Origin: CAYWEP01 sp964608945
Lineage (GTDB): Bacteria > Patescibacteriota > Microgenomatia > Levybacterales > UBA12049
Assembly: GCA_964608945.1 (NCBI GenBank)
Contig: CAZSQB010000030.1
Span: 1-11,521, forward strand
Direction of reading: 5' to 3'
Length of the DNA: 11,521 nucleotides
Position numbers and translations under genes: made by a program
Notes under the pieces: model-generated
What the model saw: only the letters and a program-made list of their open reading frames with translations
Told to the model about the DNA's origin: nothing
The model's database searches: none
Part shown: positions 1 through 8,426 of the stretch, piece by piece
Numbering within the stretch: position 1 is the stretch's first letter
Layout: each line of letters opens with the position of its first letter

Positions 1-51
1 CCATTTGTTTTTTAGATGCTCATAATGGGGCTTATATTGCTTCTGCGCCAT
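1..51 (-). CDS. Start of an unidentified gene, cut by the window edge
   Basis: Seventeen codons are open from an ATG at 51-49 to the edge of the window, reading MAQKQYKPHYEHLKNKW. The start is supported by a Shine-Dalgarno-like AGGA at 62-59 with a 7-nt spacer, which is better than the sites of most other genes here. It follows the stop codon of the large secreted protein (120-122) by 68 nt on the same strand, so it could be the next gene of that operon. The N terminus is basic and polar with no signal peptide. Too little is visible to name a family, and an accidental open frame cannot be excluded. Confidence 0.45.
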   Translation of the reverse strand, partial: MAQKQYKPHYEHLKNKW

Positions 52-119
52 ATATCCATCCTGGCACGTTTATAAAATACTGTCAATCGGGCTTAGTGGT
101 TATTTATTTGATAGCGTGC

Positions 120-3100
120 TCATTCAATGACAATGTTGTCAAAGTTTGTATCCCAACCATTTGTACTCGACAGGGTAACTGAAGTGCATGCATTCGCCCA
201 CCCCGTATCAATAGTCACGACTTGATTAATACTTAGGACTTGCTGCTTATCCGGATTACCTGAGCATTGCAGTGTAATTGTCATCTCACTCGCCCCACCG
301 TTGTATGCATCAATCTTTATGAGCTTTTTGGGAGTAAGGAACGTGAAAGTGCCGGAAGTAATATCGGGTCCGTTGAATGTTACACTCTTTGTAGTAAATA
401 AGTTCCACGGGGCAGAATGCCACCAGATGTTCGTCGCCCAATCAATAATGCCTGTCGGATACTCACCGCTGAGTACCTGATCCTGACCTGCTATATCATC
501 AAAGGTAATCGTCTGCTGACCTGATGGTGGCGGGGGAGGTGGTGGAGGAGTACCACCTAATTTTTCAAAACTGAATTTTGCTACTGCGTCAACATAATTA
601 TCATAGAACTCAACTTTTATCTCATGATCCCCCGCAGTAAGCGTTTTTTCGCCCGTATGTGTTGTTGCTCCATGATCATTCCACTCATCAATAACGAGCT
701 GGTTGTCGATATACACTCTGACACCATCGTCAGAAATGGTGGTAAATCGATACGTACCATCCTCAAACGTATATGTTCTTAGCCACTGTACTATAAATTG
801 ATTTGCATTCACCTGTGGCCCAGGTGAGACTTCCTGCCAGTCAAAATTAATTTCAGCGTCTTCTCGGGTAAGCACCGGTTGCGACAAAGGGATTACTGGC
901 GCTGTACCAGGAGCAAAATTCCAATATTTCGCCTGATACGTACCAGTTGGTGGCGGGGGAGGAGGGTTACCCACAAGATTGTAGCTTAACTTTGCAACTG
1001 CCCCGCCACCGTTTTCATAGTATTCAACGACAATAGTATGATCACCAGCAGTAACCGGGCTTTGTATTGTGTAGGTTGTCGGCGCTTGATCAATCCATTT
1101 ATCCAAAATCAACACACCATCCAGCTTTACCCTTATACCATCATCTGCTATCACAACAAACTCGTATGTTCCATCAACAAAGGTATCTGTTTTTGTCCAT
1201 CTGGCAGAGAAATTATTGGCGTTAATCAGCCCGTCAGGTGAGCCACCACCCCAGTCAAAATCGATTGTGTTGTCCTGCCTTGTTAACACAACTGGTGCTA
1301 GAAGATCCTTATTATTGAAATATTCAGCAGTAAAGCTTCCTGTTGGAGGGGGTGGAGGCGTAACATCAGTCTGATAACTCAACTTTGCAACCGCTCCACC
1401 GCCGTTTTCGTAGTATTCAAATTTTATGATATGGTCTCCAGCAAGCATTGCTTTACTGATTTTAAACGTTGTTGGCGCCTGGTCGATCCATTTATCCAAA
1501 ATAAGCTCATTATCTACATACAGTCTTACACCATCGTCACCGGTAACAGTAAATTCATACGTTCCGTCAACAAACGTTTCTGTTTTTGTCCATCGAGCAG
1601 AAAAGTTGTCAGCAGGAACGCTTGGATCAGGCGCTCCGCTTCCCCAGTCAAAGTTAACCAATGCGTCACTTCTACTGAGTACCGGAGCACCAGTGAGCGT
1701 TTTGTTATTAAAGTATTCTCCGCTAAATGTTCCAGATGGGGGAGGTGTATCGCTTAGTTTTACATAGCTTAGTTTCGCAACTGCCCCGCCGCCGTTTTCG
1801 TAGTATTCCATGACAATCGTATGACTGCCCGCAGCCAAAACTTTTTGTGCTTTGTAGGTTGTTGGTGCCTGATCAATCCATTTATCAATGATGATTTCTC
1901 CATCAACAACTACTCTAACACCATCGTCAGCAGTCGCAGTAAATTCGTATGTACCGGTCACAAAATCTACTGTCTTTGTCCATCGAGCTGAAAAATTATC
2001 AGCCGGTATGATCGCCGGGTCAGGCGAACTCCCTCCCCAGTCAAAATCGATAGCAGGATCTGTTCTCGTAACAGCAGGTTCGCCCGTCAACGTCTTATTC
2101 GCATAGTATTCAGCAGCATACCCTACAGAAGGTGGCGGAGGAGGAGATTGGTTCTGCGCCAAATCATACTCAAGCCGCGCATTTGCCAAGCCTGCCCCTT
2201 CAAAATATTCCATTTTGATCTCATGTATCCCAGCAGTAAGATCCACAGTTGCATTGAATGATGCATTATTACCATGCCATTCATTTATGATTGGATTCCC
2301 GTCGATAAAAAGGCGCACGCCATCATCAGTCGCCGTGGTGAACTTATACGAGCCGGCTGCGAAATATTGATTCTTTATCCAACGGACTGAGAAGTTGTCA
2401 TCCTGGATGAGCGGGTCAGGCGAGCCTCCACCCCAGACAAAATCAATTTTCGCGTCCTGTCTTGTCAGCGCAGGTGTTCCTTGCAGTTCGGTGTTGTTGA
2501 AATATTCAGCTTCATACCCTTGCGCCTGAGTGAAGAAAGCAGTATAAGTCGTGACTGTCTGTTCTATCGTAATCGTATGTCTTGGCGCACCGTTATCTGA
2601 CCAGTGGTCAAATTGATAGAATTGGCCATTTAATTCCTGTATCGTCTGAGCGCTTACTTCTCGCTGGAAATTGACAACTCCCTCGATTGTCTTTGGAGTG
2701 GTGATAGGTGAACCATCAAGGAGTATTTGTAAACCTGGCGGCGTGGTAGCAAACGTCAGCTGCGACTTCAATGGATACACAAAAACCGATTCTGTAGTGA
2801 ACAAACCATTTGTATCGGTTGCCGTTACTTTGATTTCAAACCATGTATCGGGAGATGCCTCACCAGTTGTTGGTACGGTGAATTGACCTTGTCTTCCAAC
2901 AATTGGGCCTAAGAACGGATGAATATGCGTACCGTGATGGAGTAAAATCTCTGTTTTGATATCGCTGTCATTAATATCAAATCCTGCGCCATCAAGCGCT
3001 GATGCTGTCCAGTGAATTGTATCCCCTGCCTTATAAGTGCTTCCGTCCGAAGGTTCACCAATATTGACAGTCGGTGGAATACCAACTTGGATAACTATCG

Positions 3101-4436
3101 GTACAGCGTTTGATGTGTTTGGTCCATCGCTGACAAACAACTCAACGGTGTATGTGCCTTTATTAACATAGGTGTGTGTCGGATTTGCCTCAGTACTTGT
3201 TGTGCCATCACCAAAATCCCAAAGATAGGTTATAGGATCATTATCAGGATCTGAACTTCCAGCGCTTGAGAAAGTAACGGTGTGTGGCTCAATACCTTTT
3301 TCATTATCTGCAGTAGCGTTGGCAATTGGCTTGTGGTTCCCTGTTGTATAGGTTATCTGGTAAAGCCTTCCTGGGTAGTACGTAATGTAGTAGAGCGAAC
3401 CGTCTGGCGCAACCTTAAGATCGACAACGCTCCCAGCATTGAGGTCAAAATCAAAGATTCCTGTTGAATTGCCGAATGCGTCAAGCGTTGAGCGTTTGAT
3501 AAAGCCTTTCGCATAGTCGCCGAAAAACAGACTTCCATCATAATCTTGCGGAAACATATCTCCCCTATACACCGGTCCACCGGTGACAGCTGCACTTTCA
3601 CCATCGTGATTATAGGCATAAATCGGATTGACAACGTTTCCGCATGAGATAACACACATTCCTTCATATGTTGGCCAACCGTAATTTTTTCCTTTTTCAA
3701 TCTTGTTTATTTCTTCCCATGTAAAATCTCCTACATCCCCATCGTAAAGATAGCCAGTCACGCTATCGAATTGGAATCGCCACGGATTACGCATGCCATA
3801 CGCCCAAATCTCAGGCAGTGCGCCTGGTTGCCCGAAAAACGGGTTATCAATTGGAATGCTGCCATCTTTATTGATGCGCAAAAGTTTTCCGTGTGGATTT
3901 GATAGATTCTGTGCATTTGGCGGGTAACCATTATCTCCGACCGCAAAGTATAATTTCCCGTCCAAGCCAAAGCCGATGCTCCCTCCGACATGGAGCTCTT
4001 GCGATGGCGAGTTTGTTTGGTAAAGTACAAATGGTCCATTTGTTCCTACATCCGTTGATGCGTCAAAACGGACTAATCGGTTGAGAAGATCAGTACCTGT
4101 ATAATAGAAGTACACATAATGGTTGCTGACACCAAATTCAGGGTCAATTGCAATACCGATAAGCCCACGATCTCCTGATGCTACTGAGGGCAAATCAGCA
4201 AATGGCGTATCAAGAAGCACGCCGTTTTTAATGATTTTTATCTTTCCTGTTCGCTCAAGAACGAAAATTCTCCCGTCAGGCGCGATCTCAAAACCTGAAG
4301 GCCCATTTAAGCCACTTGCGACAATTGGTGTTGTCTGAAAATTTGCGGGCGGGGAAGCGAGTACGATCTCGCTTTTTGTTAAAAGCAAAACAAGTGAAAA
4401 AAGTATAACCGCCCAGATTGTACGAAATAATTTCAT
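120..4436 (-). CDS. Secreted PQQ-type sugar dehydrogenase (GSDH) with PKD and five PA14 domains
   Basis: A 1438-aa exported multidomain protein. Residues 1-28 form a signal peptide (KLFR, a hydrophobic core, then LAS). Residues about 35-365 match the glucose/sorbosone dehydrogenase six-bladed propeller: H149 in the HVGGSIGFGLDG motif (position of the sGDH catalytic base), AVGD at 165-168, GMRNP at 214-218, and the GDVGDFTWEEIN...NYGWP block at 233-255. C261 and C265 could form a disulfide. A PKD domain follows (about 368-452, with YLWDFGDG), then Ig-like and InlB-B-repeat-like segments (about 453-638), five PA14 domains (about 640-1292) and a C-terminal beta-sandwich (about 1305-1438). Known family members oxidise sugars with PQQ and Ca2+; the substrate here is unknown. 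Pro-rich linkers separate the modules. It starts 22 nt after the GT-C gene and has no clear Shine-Dalgarno, so translation may be coupled. An adhesin-like role for the propeller is also possible. Confidence 0.88.
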   Translation of the reverse strand: MKLFRTIWAVILFSLVLLLTKSEIVLASPPANFQTTPIVASGLNGPSGFEIAPDGRIFVLERTGKIKIIKNGVLLDTPFADLPSVASGDRGLIGIAIDPEFGVSNHYVYFYYTGTDLLNRLVRFDASTDVGTNGPFVLYQTNSPSQELHVGGSIGFGLDGKLYFAVGDNGYPPNAQNLSNPHGKLLRINKDGSIPIDNPFFGQPGALPEIWAYGMRNPWRFQFDSVTGYLYDGDVGDFTWEEINKIEKGKNYGWPTYEGMCVISCGNVVNPIYAYNHDGESAAVTGGPVYRGDMFPQDYDGSLFFGDYAKGFIKRSTLDAFGNSTGIFDFDLNAGSVVDLKVAPDGSLYYITYYPGRLYQITYTTGNHKPIANATADNEKGIEPHTVTFSSAGSSDPDNDPITYLWDFGDGTTSTEANPTHTYVNKGTYTVELFVSDGPNTSNAVPIVIQVGIPPTVNIGEPSDGSTYKAGDTIHWTASALDGAGFDINDSDIKTEILLHHGTHIHPFLGPIVGRQGQFTVPTTGEASPDTWFEIKVTATDTNGLFTTESVFVYPLKSQLTFATTPPGLQILLDGSPITTPKTIEGVVNFQREVSAQTIQELNGQFYQFDHWSDNGAPRHTITIEQTVTTYTAFFTQAQGYEAEYFNNTELQGTPALTRQDAKIDFVWGGGSPDPLIQDDNFSVRWIKNQYFAAGSYKFTTATDDGVRLFIDGNPIINEWHGNNASFNATVDLTAGIHEIKMEYFEGAGLANARLEYDLAQNQSPPPPPSVGYAAEYYANKTLTGEPAVTRTDPAIDFDWGGSSPDPAIIPADNFSARWTKTVDFVTGTYEFTATADDGVRVVVDGEIIIDKWIDQAPTTYKAQKVLAAGSHTIVMEYYENGGGAVAKLSYVKLSDTPPPSGTFSGEYFNNKTLTGAPVLSRSDALVNFDWGSGAPDPSVPADNFSARWTKTETFVDGTYEFTVTGDDGVRLYVDNELILDKWIDQAPTTFKISKAMLAGDHIIKFEYYENGGGAVAKLSYQTDVTPPPPPTGSFTAEYFNNKDLLAPVVLTRQDNTIDFDWGGGSPDGLINANNFSARWTKTDTFVDGTYEFVVIADDGIRVKLDGVLILDKWIDQAPTTYTIQSPVTAGDHTIVVEYYENGGGAVAKLSYNLVGNPPPPPPTGTYQAKYWNFAPGTAPVIPLSQPVLTREDAEINFDWQEVSPGPQVNANQFIVQWLRTYTFEDGTYRFTTISDDGVRVYIDNQLVIDEWNDHGATTHTGEKTLTAGDHEIKVEFYDNYVDAVAKFSFEKLGGTPPPPPPPPSGQQTITFDDIAGQDQVLSGEYPTGIIDWATNIWWHSAPWNLFTTKSVTFNGPDITSGTFTFLTPKKLIKIDAYNGGASEMTITLQCSGNPDKQQVLSINQVVTIDTGWANACTSVTLSSTNGWDTNFDNIVIE
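561..2519 (-). repeat. Five tandem PA14-domain repeats inside the secreted protein
   Basis: Five copies of about 125 aa, separated by short poly-Pro linkers near positions 2140, 1742, 1352, 958 and 550, give a period of about 390-400 bp. Each copy keeps the order A(E/K)Y(F/Y/W), then FDW or FVW, then a DDG(V/I)R pair, then W.(D/G)..(A) and a GxH.I..E(Y/F) strand. The DDG pair corresponds to the adjacent aspartates that bind Ca2+ in PA14 lectins such as yeast flocculins. Copies 2, 3 and 4 share WIDQAPTT and EYYENGGGAVAKLSY almost without change and also match at DNA level; copies 1 and 5 are diverged. The likely role is carbohydrate binding or extended spacing at the cell surface. Confidence 0.85.
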
Positions 4437-4458
4437 AGAAACCAGGCAGCTATATAAA

Positions 4459-6075
4459 TCAATGTGATTGTGAAACGGTACGTTTTTTCTTCAATGTGTA
4501 AATACTTGCTTCGTTATCAGCATAGGTTTTTTCGTAGTGAGTTAAAAAAGCCATATGTTGCTTATTCACTAACGCTTGACGAATAGGATCACCGCTATTT
4601 GCGTCTCCTCCCACAACGATCCAATCAGCATACTTCTCAGGGGTTTTTAGCGCAGCTTCCCATTTTCTGCTCACGCCTTCATGGATAATTTGCTTCAGCT
4701 GAATTTGACTTTTAAATGCAACTGGATTAAAGACAGAGATAGACATAAGGACAACATCATCTGAATCAACAGAGGCTTGCAGCTTCTCCGCAACAGCATA
4801 GCTTCGAAATGAACTTGATCCGGCAGTCCCATCAACGACCGTTATGATCCCATCTGAGTACATGTTGTAGCCTTGGAGCATAATGACCTCAAGCGCAATA
4901 ATGAGTGCCAATTTTCTTAAGCTTGCAAAAAAACCAACAAGAACAGCAGCAAAGGGAAGCGCTAATATACCATACCGCACATTAAACCACTGACCTGAAG
5001 GATTTCCCGCAGGATTCCATCCAAGCTCTGGTAAGTTAAGAATAGAAAAACCCAAAAACAAAGCAAGAATATTAAAGAATATGGGGGTTATGAGAAATGC
5101 GATAAGAAGTATTTGTTTTCTCTGCTGTAATTTTTTTCTTTCACGAATGAGAAAGGTTGCAACGCCAACCATGGCCAGGATGAGTATGTACTCGCCGATG
5201 TTGTAGAGCATGGCAAAGCTATAAGCAAGAACAGAGTAAGATACATTCCCTTTTGTCAAAAGGCCGCTTTGTTGCTCAATCGTCTGCTGCTGGGCATGCG
5301 CAGAATACGGTCCAAAAGCAAAAAATAATGGATCACCAAATATAAGCGCATTCCAGAGAAACCACGTACCTATACCAAAAGCAACCGGTAGGCCAAACAA
5401 TAACACCTTTCCTAACACCTCTGAAATAATTTTTTTTCGTAAGAAAAGCTCATGAGCCCCGATTAATAAAGCCTGCACGGCAACAACAAACCACCCGTCA
5501 TATCTGGCTATTACTTGAAAAAATCCTATGACCCCAAGGATCAGGAGATACTTTGTGTTATCCTTTTTGATAAGCCAGAGAGCAAAAAACAACACTGAGA
5601 GCGTAAATAACGCAACATATAATGGCTCCGTGAGTGGCGTTGTTTGAAGGTAGAGTATGTTGAGGTTGGTCGCGAAAGCCAACGCGCCAACAATTCCCGC
5701 TCCCTGTCTTTTGGTCAAAAGAAATATTGTTTGGTAGATTGCCAATGCAGAGATAACGTAAGACGCCATTGAGAAAATGCTTCCAGCAAGGCCGGTTCTC
5801 CAGGCAAAATCATTCCAAACAAAGAGAAGCGGGAGGATATGATTGAGGGGGAGCCAAACGCTTCCAATTTGTGCCAACCCCGGCTCCTGGTTATCGATAA
5901 CAAGTCGTGCGATATTCAGATGCGACATAGCGTCGTTGTAACTCATTGTTAACCCGTTGCTGTATGCAACAAACCATGCTCCAATACTCAAAAGCGAAAG
6001 AAGTAAGAAAGGATGCATAACCCATCCTCTAGTAGCGAGCGCTAGGGCGTGCGCATTATGAAAAAATTGCTTCAT
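4459..6075 (-). CDS. GT-C membrane glycosyltransferase (GT39/ArnT-like)
   Basis: A 538-aa polytopic membrane protein. An N-terminal membrane segment (about 21-40) is followed by a first extracytoplasmic loop with SYNDAMSHLNIARL (D48, H52) and VWLPLNHILPLLF. This is the layout of GT-C enzymes, in which an acidic residue of the first loop is catalytic and a lipid-phosphate sugar is the donor. About ten more hydrophobic segments run to residue 405. The remaining 130 residues (from about 412) are hydrophilic and probably extracytoplasmic. The start is supported by AGGA, which overlaps the stop codon of the upstream GT2 gene, although its 11-nt spacing is long; the gap between the genes is 8 nt, so translation is probably coupled. 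Because the upstream product contains a DPM1-like domain, this enzyme is a natural acceptor of a polyprenyl-phosphate sugar made by it; that link is inferred. The exact GT family and the acceptor (protein, glycan or lipid) cannot be read from the sequence. Confidence 0.8.
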   Translation of the reverse strand: MKQFFHNAHALALATRGWVMHPFLLLSLLSIGAWFVAYSNGLTMSYNDAMSHLNIARLVIDNQEPGLAQIGSVWLPLNHILPLLFVWNDFAWRTGLAGSIFSMASYVISALAIYQTIFLLTKRQGAGIVGALAFATNLNILYLQTTPLTEPLYVALFTLSVLFFALWLIKKDNTKYLLILGVIGFFQVIARYDGWFVVAVQALLIGAHELFLRKKIISEVLGKVLLFGLPVAFGIGTWFLWNALIFGDPLFFAFGPYSAHAQQQTIEQQSGLLTKGNVSYSVLAYSFAMLYNIGEYILILAMVGVATFLIRERKKLQQRKQILLIAFLITPIFFNILALFLGFSILNLPELGWNPAGNPSGQWFNVRYGILALPFAAVLVGFFASLRKLALIIALEVIMLQGYNMYSDGIITVVDGTAGSSSFRSYAVAEKLQASVDSDDVVLMSISVFNPVAFKSQIQLKQIIHEGVSRKWEAALKTPEKYADWIVVGGDANSGDPIRQALVNKQHMAFLTHYEKTYADNEASIYTLKKKRTVSQSH

Positions 6076-6083
6076 AGATCTTG

Positions 6084-8297
6084 TTATCCTGTTGAGACAG
6101 CAACCTGAGGCCTCGCTTTTGGTAACAATCCAGCTCTTGGCGTATCATCCTCAGTTCTTAAATGAAACCCATGACGAGTTTTATGCCAATAATGAGGACG
6201 GGTCGTGAATTCCCAAAATGCAAAAAATGCAGCAATACTCATCCCGAGCCAGTAAATAGGTGTCAGCAGAGCAAACGGGATAAGATCCCACTGGCTTCTT
6301 TTTGCCGCACCAAGCATGTAATAATACATGTACAAAAAATTGCCAACGATCAGACTAAATGCAGCCATATAAAAAATTGGCGGGATGTATAATGACTGGA
6401 TAAATTCTCCCGTATACGGCCGGAGGGCAAAATACGCGACTGTCATAGTCCACATGAAGGGATTGATTATCATTGAGAGTACCTTTGCGCCAATAATAAG
6501 CTGGAATGTAATAAAGTGCGGCTTTCTCAAATCAGCAATAAACTCCTGAGGCCGTCTGGTGTGGACAAAATACGTCTGTATGTAGCCTTTTATCCATCGA
6601 GAGCGCTGTCTGAGCCAGTTTGTGATATTGCTATTTGCCTCCTCCATTGTGTAGGAATTCATAATCGCGGTCTTATACCCCCGCTTGACAATTCGCATAC
6701 CTAAATCCGCATCTTCTGTCACGTTAAACGGATCCCATCGCTTAAGCGAAAGCAAATCTTGTGTTCGAAAGTGATTTGAGGTTCCGCCCAATGGTATTGG
6801 CGCGTGGATGGATTGTAAGCCTGTTAAGACCAAATCAAACCACAACGAATACTCGATTGTGAACAGTCGCGTCAGAATATTTTGCTTTGGATTATAAAAA
6901 TTGAGCTTTGCCTGGACGCAGATAACGTCTTTCTTTGCCTTTTTGAAAGAAAGGAATGCTTTTTTTAACTGGAGGGGATCAGGAACGTCCTCGGCGTCAA
7001 AAATAACACTGTACTCACCTGTTGCAATATCCAAACCGTAATTTAGCGCTTTTGGCTTGGTTTTGGGTATTGAATCAGGAACAATAACAACATCAAAATA
7101 ATAAGGGAGATCAAGGCCGTCAATTTTTCTTTGCGTCTCAATATCGTCTTTCTCCAAAAGGAGAAGTACTTGAAGCTTGTGCTTTGGGTAGTCAAGCTTG
7201 CTAATAGCGCTGACAAATTGCGGCAAAACTTCCCATTCTTTATACAGCGGGCAAAGGATCGTATATGATGGCCACTCATACTCAGAAACACTGTCTAGTT
7301 CTTTCTGTTTTACCTCAATTTCAGGCTGTTTGAAATAGCTTCGATAGACCAAGAAAAAATTAAATGCTAAATCTAAAAAATAAAGCAATGACAGTAAGGA
7401 GATAAGAACGACAAGCGTCGTGTGCCAATTAAGAAGCAAACCAGCGACGAGTGCTCCTGCTAAAAATAGGAGGAGCAGTTTTTGATAAAACGTTACAGAT
7501 CGAAACGCGCTATCTTTCATCGCAAGATCCGTGTGATGAATAAATTCTGTCCCTTTATAATGAAAGCCCTTGCCCTTTTTCTTCTCCAAACTTGTATGAA
7601 ACGGAACAGTCATCACCTGGTCAAACCGAAGCACGAGTGCTGAGCTTGCCATCTCGAATGATGCCTTCATCAAATTTATTCTCGATTTACCGTTTCTTCG
7701 CTTCAAAAAAGCGATGTCAATGCCTGTTATTACGTATCCTGCGCTTCGTGCTTTGACTAAAAACTCAAGATCAAATGCCCAGGCGGTTGGATGAAGCGAT
7801 ACGTGCTTGACAATGCTTTTTTTGAACACTTTCAGTCCCGACTGGACATCATGATCAAATCCATGAAGGAATTTAGCAAAAACCAGGGCGAACAGATAGC
7901 TTGCAATTTTCCTGAAAAACGGGGCTTTGTACTTTTGCCTATTTGCCACCACAATGTCTACGCCATTGTTCACTTCCCTCATCATTTTGGGAATATACTT
8001 TGGAGGATATTGTAAATCAGCATCAATCATGCCGATGGTGTCGTATTTCGCATAAGAAAAGCCTTCGATAAGCGACTGTCCTTTTCCTCTCCTGCCTTTC
8101 TTCACATACAATCTGACCGGGTACTGTTCGCGGAGTTTTCTCACAACAGCTTGTGTACTGTCGGTCGAGTGGTCGTCAACAAATATCACCTCGTAGGAGA
8201 TACTTTTCTTCGAAAGCGCCTGATGGATCGCGCTTACAAGAAGGGGGATGTTTTTTTCTTCGTTCCATGTCGGAACAATAATTGATATTTCTTTCAT
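6084..8297 (-). CDS. Fused DPM1-like GT2 and processive-type membrane GT2
   Basis: A 737-aa protein with two glycosyltransferase family 2 domains. Residues 1 to about 240 resemble dolichol/polyprenyl-phosphate mannosyltransferases: ISIIVPTWNEE at the N terminus, VIFVDDHSTDST, IDADLQYPP near residue 92 (the DxD region) and a HDVQSGLKVF segment. Two membrane helices follow (about 275-325). The second domain (about 345-620) has the cellulose-synthase/NfrB-like set: PLYKEWE, FDAEDVPDP near 433, TEDADLG near 527 and QRSRW near 563. Several helices close the protein. The reading frame extends upstream to a TTG at 8321, but that codon lies inside a terminator stem and would add a non-homologous leader. 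The ATG at 8297-8295 starts directly at the GT2 beta strand and has GGA 8 nt upstream. It is the first gene of the operon with the GT-C and the secreted dehydrogenase. The first domain probably charges a lipid carrier; the second probably elongates or transfers a glycan. Sugars are unknown. Confidence 0.85.
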   Translation of the reverse strand: MKEISIIVPTWNEEKNIPLLVSAIHQALSKKSISYEVIFVDDHSTDSTQAVVRKLREQYPVRLYVKKGRRGKGQSLIEGFSYAKYDTIGMIDADLQYPPKYIPKMMREVNNGVDIVVANRQKYKAPFFRKIASYLFALVFAKFLHGFDHDVQSGLKVFKKSIVKHVSLHPTAWAFDLEFLVKARSAGYVITGIDIAFLKRRNGKSRINLMKASFEMASSALVLRFDQVMTVPFHTSLEKKKGKGFHYKGTEFIHHTDLAMKDSAFRSVTFYQKLLLLFLAGALVAGLLLNWHTTLVVLISLLSLLYFLDLAFNFFLVYRSYFKQPEIEVKQKELDSVSEYEWPSYTILCPLYKEWEVLPQFVSAISKLDYPKHKLQVLLLLEKDDIETQRKIDGLDLPYYFDVVIVPDSIPKTKPKALNYGLDIATGEYSVIFDAEDVPDPLQLKKAFLSFKKAKKDVICVQAKLNFYNPKQNILTRLFTIEYSLWFDLVLTGLQSIHAPIPLGGTSNHFRTQDLLSLKRWDPFNVTEDADLGMRIVKRGYKTAIMNSYTMEEANSNITNWLRQRSRWIKGYIQTYFVHTRRPQEFIADLRKPHFITFQLIIGAKVLSMIINPFMWTMTVAYFALRPYTGEFIQSLYIPPIFYMAAFSLIVGNFLYMYYYMLGAAKRSQWDLIPFALLTPIYWLGMSIAAFFAFWEFTTRPHYWHKTRHGFHLRTEDDTPRAGLLPKARPQVAVSTG

Positions 8298-8310
8298 CAC
8301 TGTTTTCCAT

Positions 8311-8335
8311 AAAAAAACCAACCCGCAAAGGTTGG
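8311..8335 (-). terminator. Intrinsic terminator just before the GT2 start codon
   Basis: On the minus strand CCAACC (8335-8330), a 6-nt loop TTTGCG and GGTTGG (8323-8318) form a perfect 6-bp stem, followed at once by seven T (8317-8311). The plus strand has no T-run after the stem, so it acts only on minus-strand transcripts. Its last T is only 13 nt before the ATG at 8297. It may end the transcript from the protease cassette, or work as an attenuator for the glycosyltransferase operon. An alternative 5-bp pairing of AACCC (about 8345-8341) with GGGTT (8326-8322 region) would break the terminator stem. Confidence 0.7.
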
Positions 8336-8342
8336 GCAGGGG

Positions 8343-8359
8343 TTCTTAAAGCTTAAGAA
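8343..8359. promoter_or_regulatory. 17-nt perfect inverted repeat in the operon leader
   Basis: TTCTTAA (8343-8349) and TTAAGAA (8353-8359) are exact inverted repeats separated by AGC. It lies 46-62 nt upstream of the GT2 start and just upstream of the terminator. It could be an operator or an AT-rich hairpin in the leader RNA. With 7-bp arms in AT-rich DNA it could also be accidental. Confidence 0.3.
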
Positions 8360-8373
8360 TAGCTAGAAAACTA

Positions 8374-8402
8374 CATATAGCATAATTTGAGTAGTTTGTA
8401 AA
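8374..8402 (-). promoter_or_regulatory. Weak candidate promoter for the glycosyltransferase operon
   Basis: On the minus strand TTTACA (8402-8397, five of six bases of TTGACA) is followed after 17 nt by TATATG (8379-8374, four of six bases of TATAAT). A start near 8367 would give a leader of about 70 nt that contains both the 17-nt inverted repeat and the terminator hairpin. The match is modest and the sequence is AT-rich, so this is only the best candidate in the gap between the transposase relic and the GT2 gene. Confidence 0.3.
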
Positions 8403-8426
8403 TAGAGTGATACACTTTGGTAGAGG

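Noticed and set aside
1038..1767. Plus-strand open frames opposite the PA14 repeats.
   Set aside because: They mirror the repetitive coding strand and recur with its period; none has a ribosome site or recognisable product.
8298..8321. Upstream TTG start giving an 8-residue N-terminal extension of the GT2 fusion.
   Set aside because: The TTG is inside the terminator stem, and the extension (VFLWKTV) precedes the natural GT2 start MKEISIIVPTWNEE.
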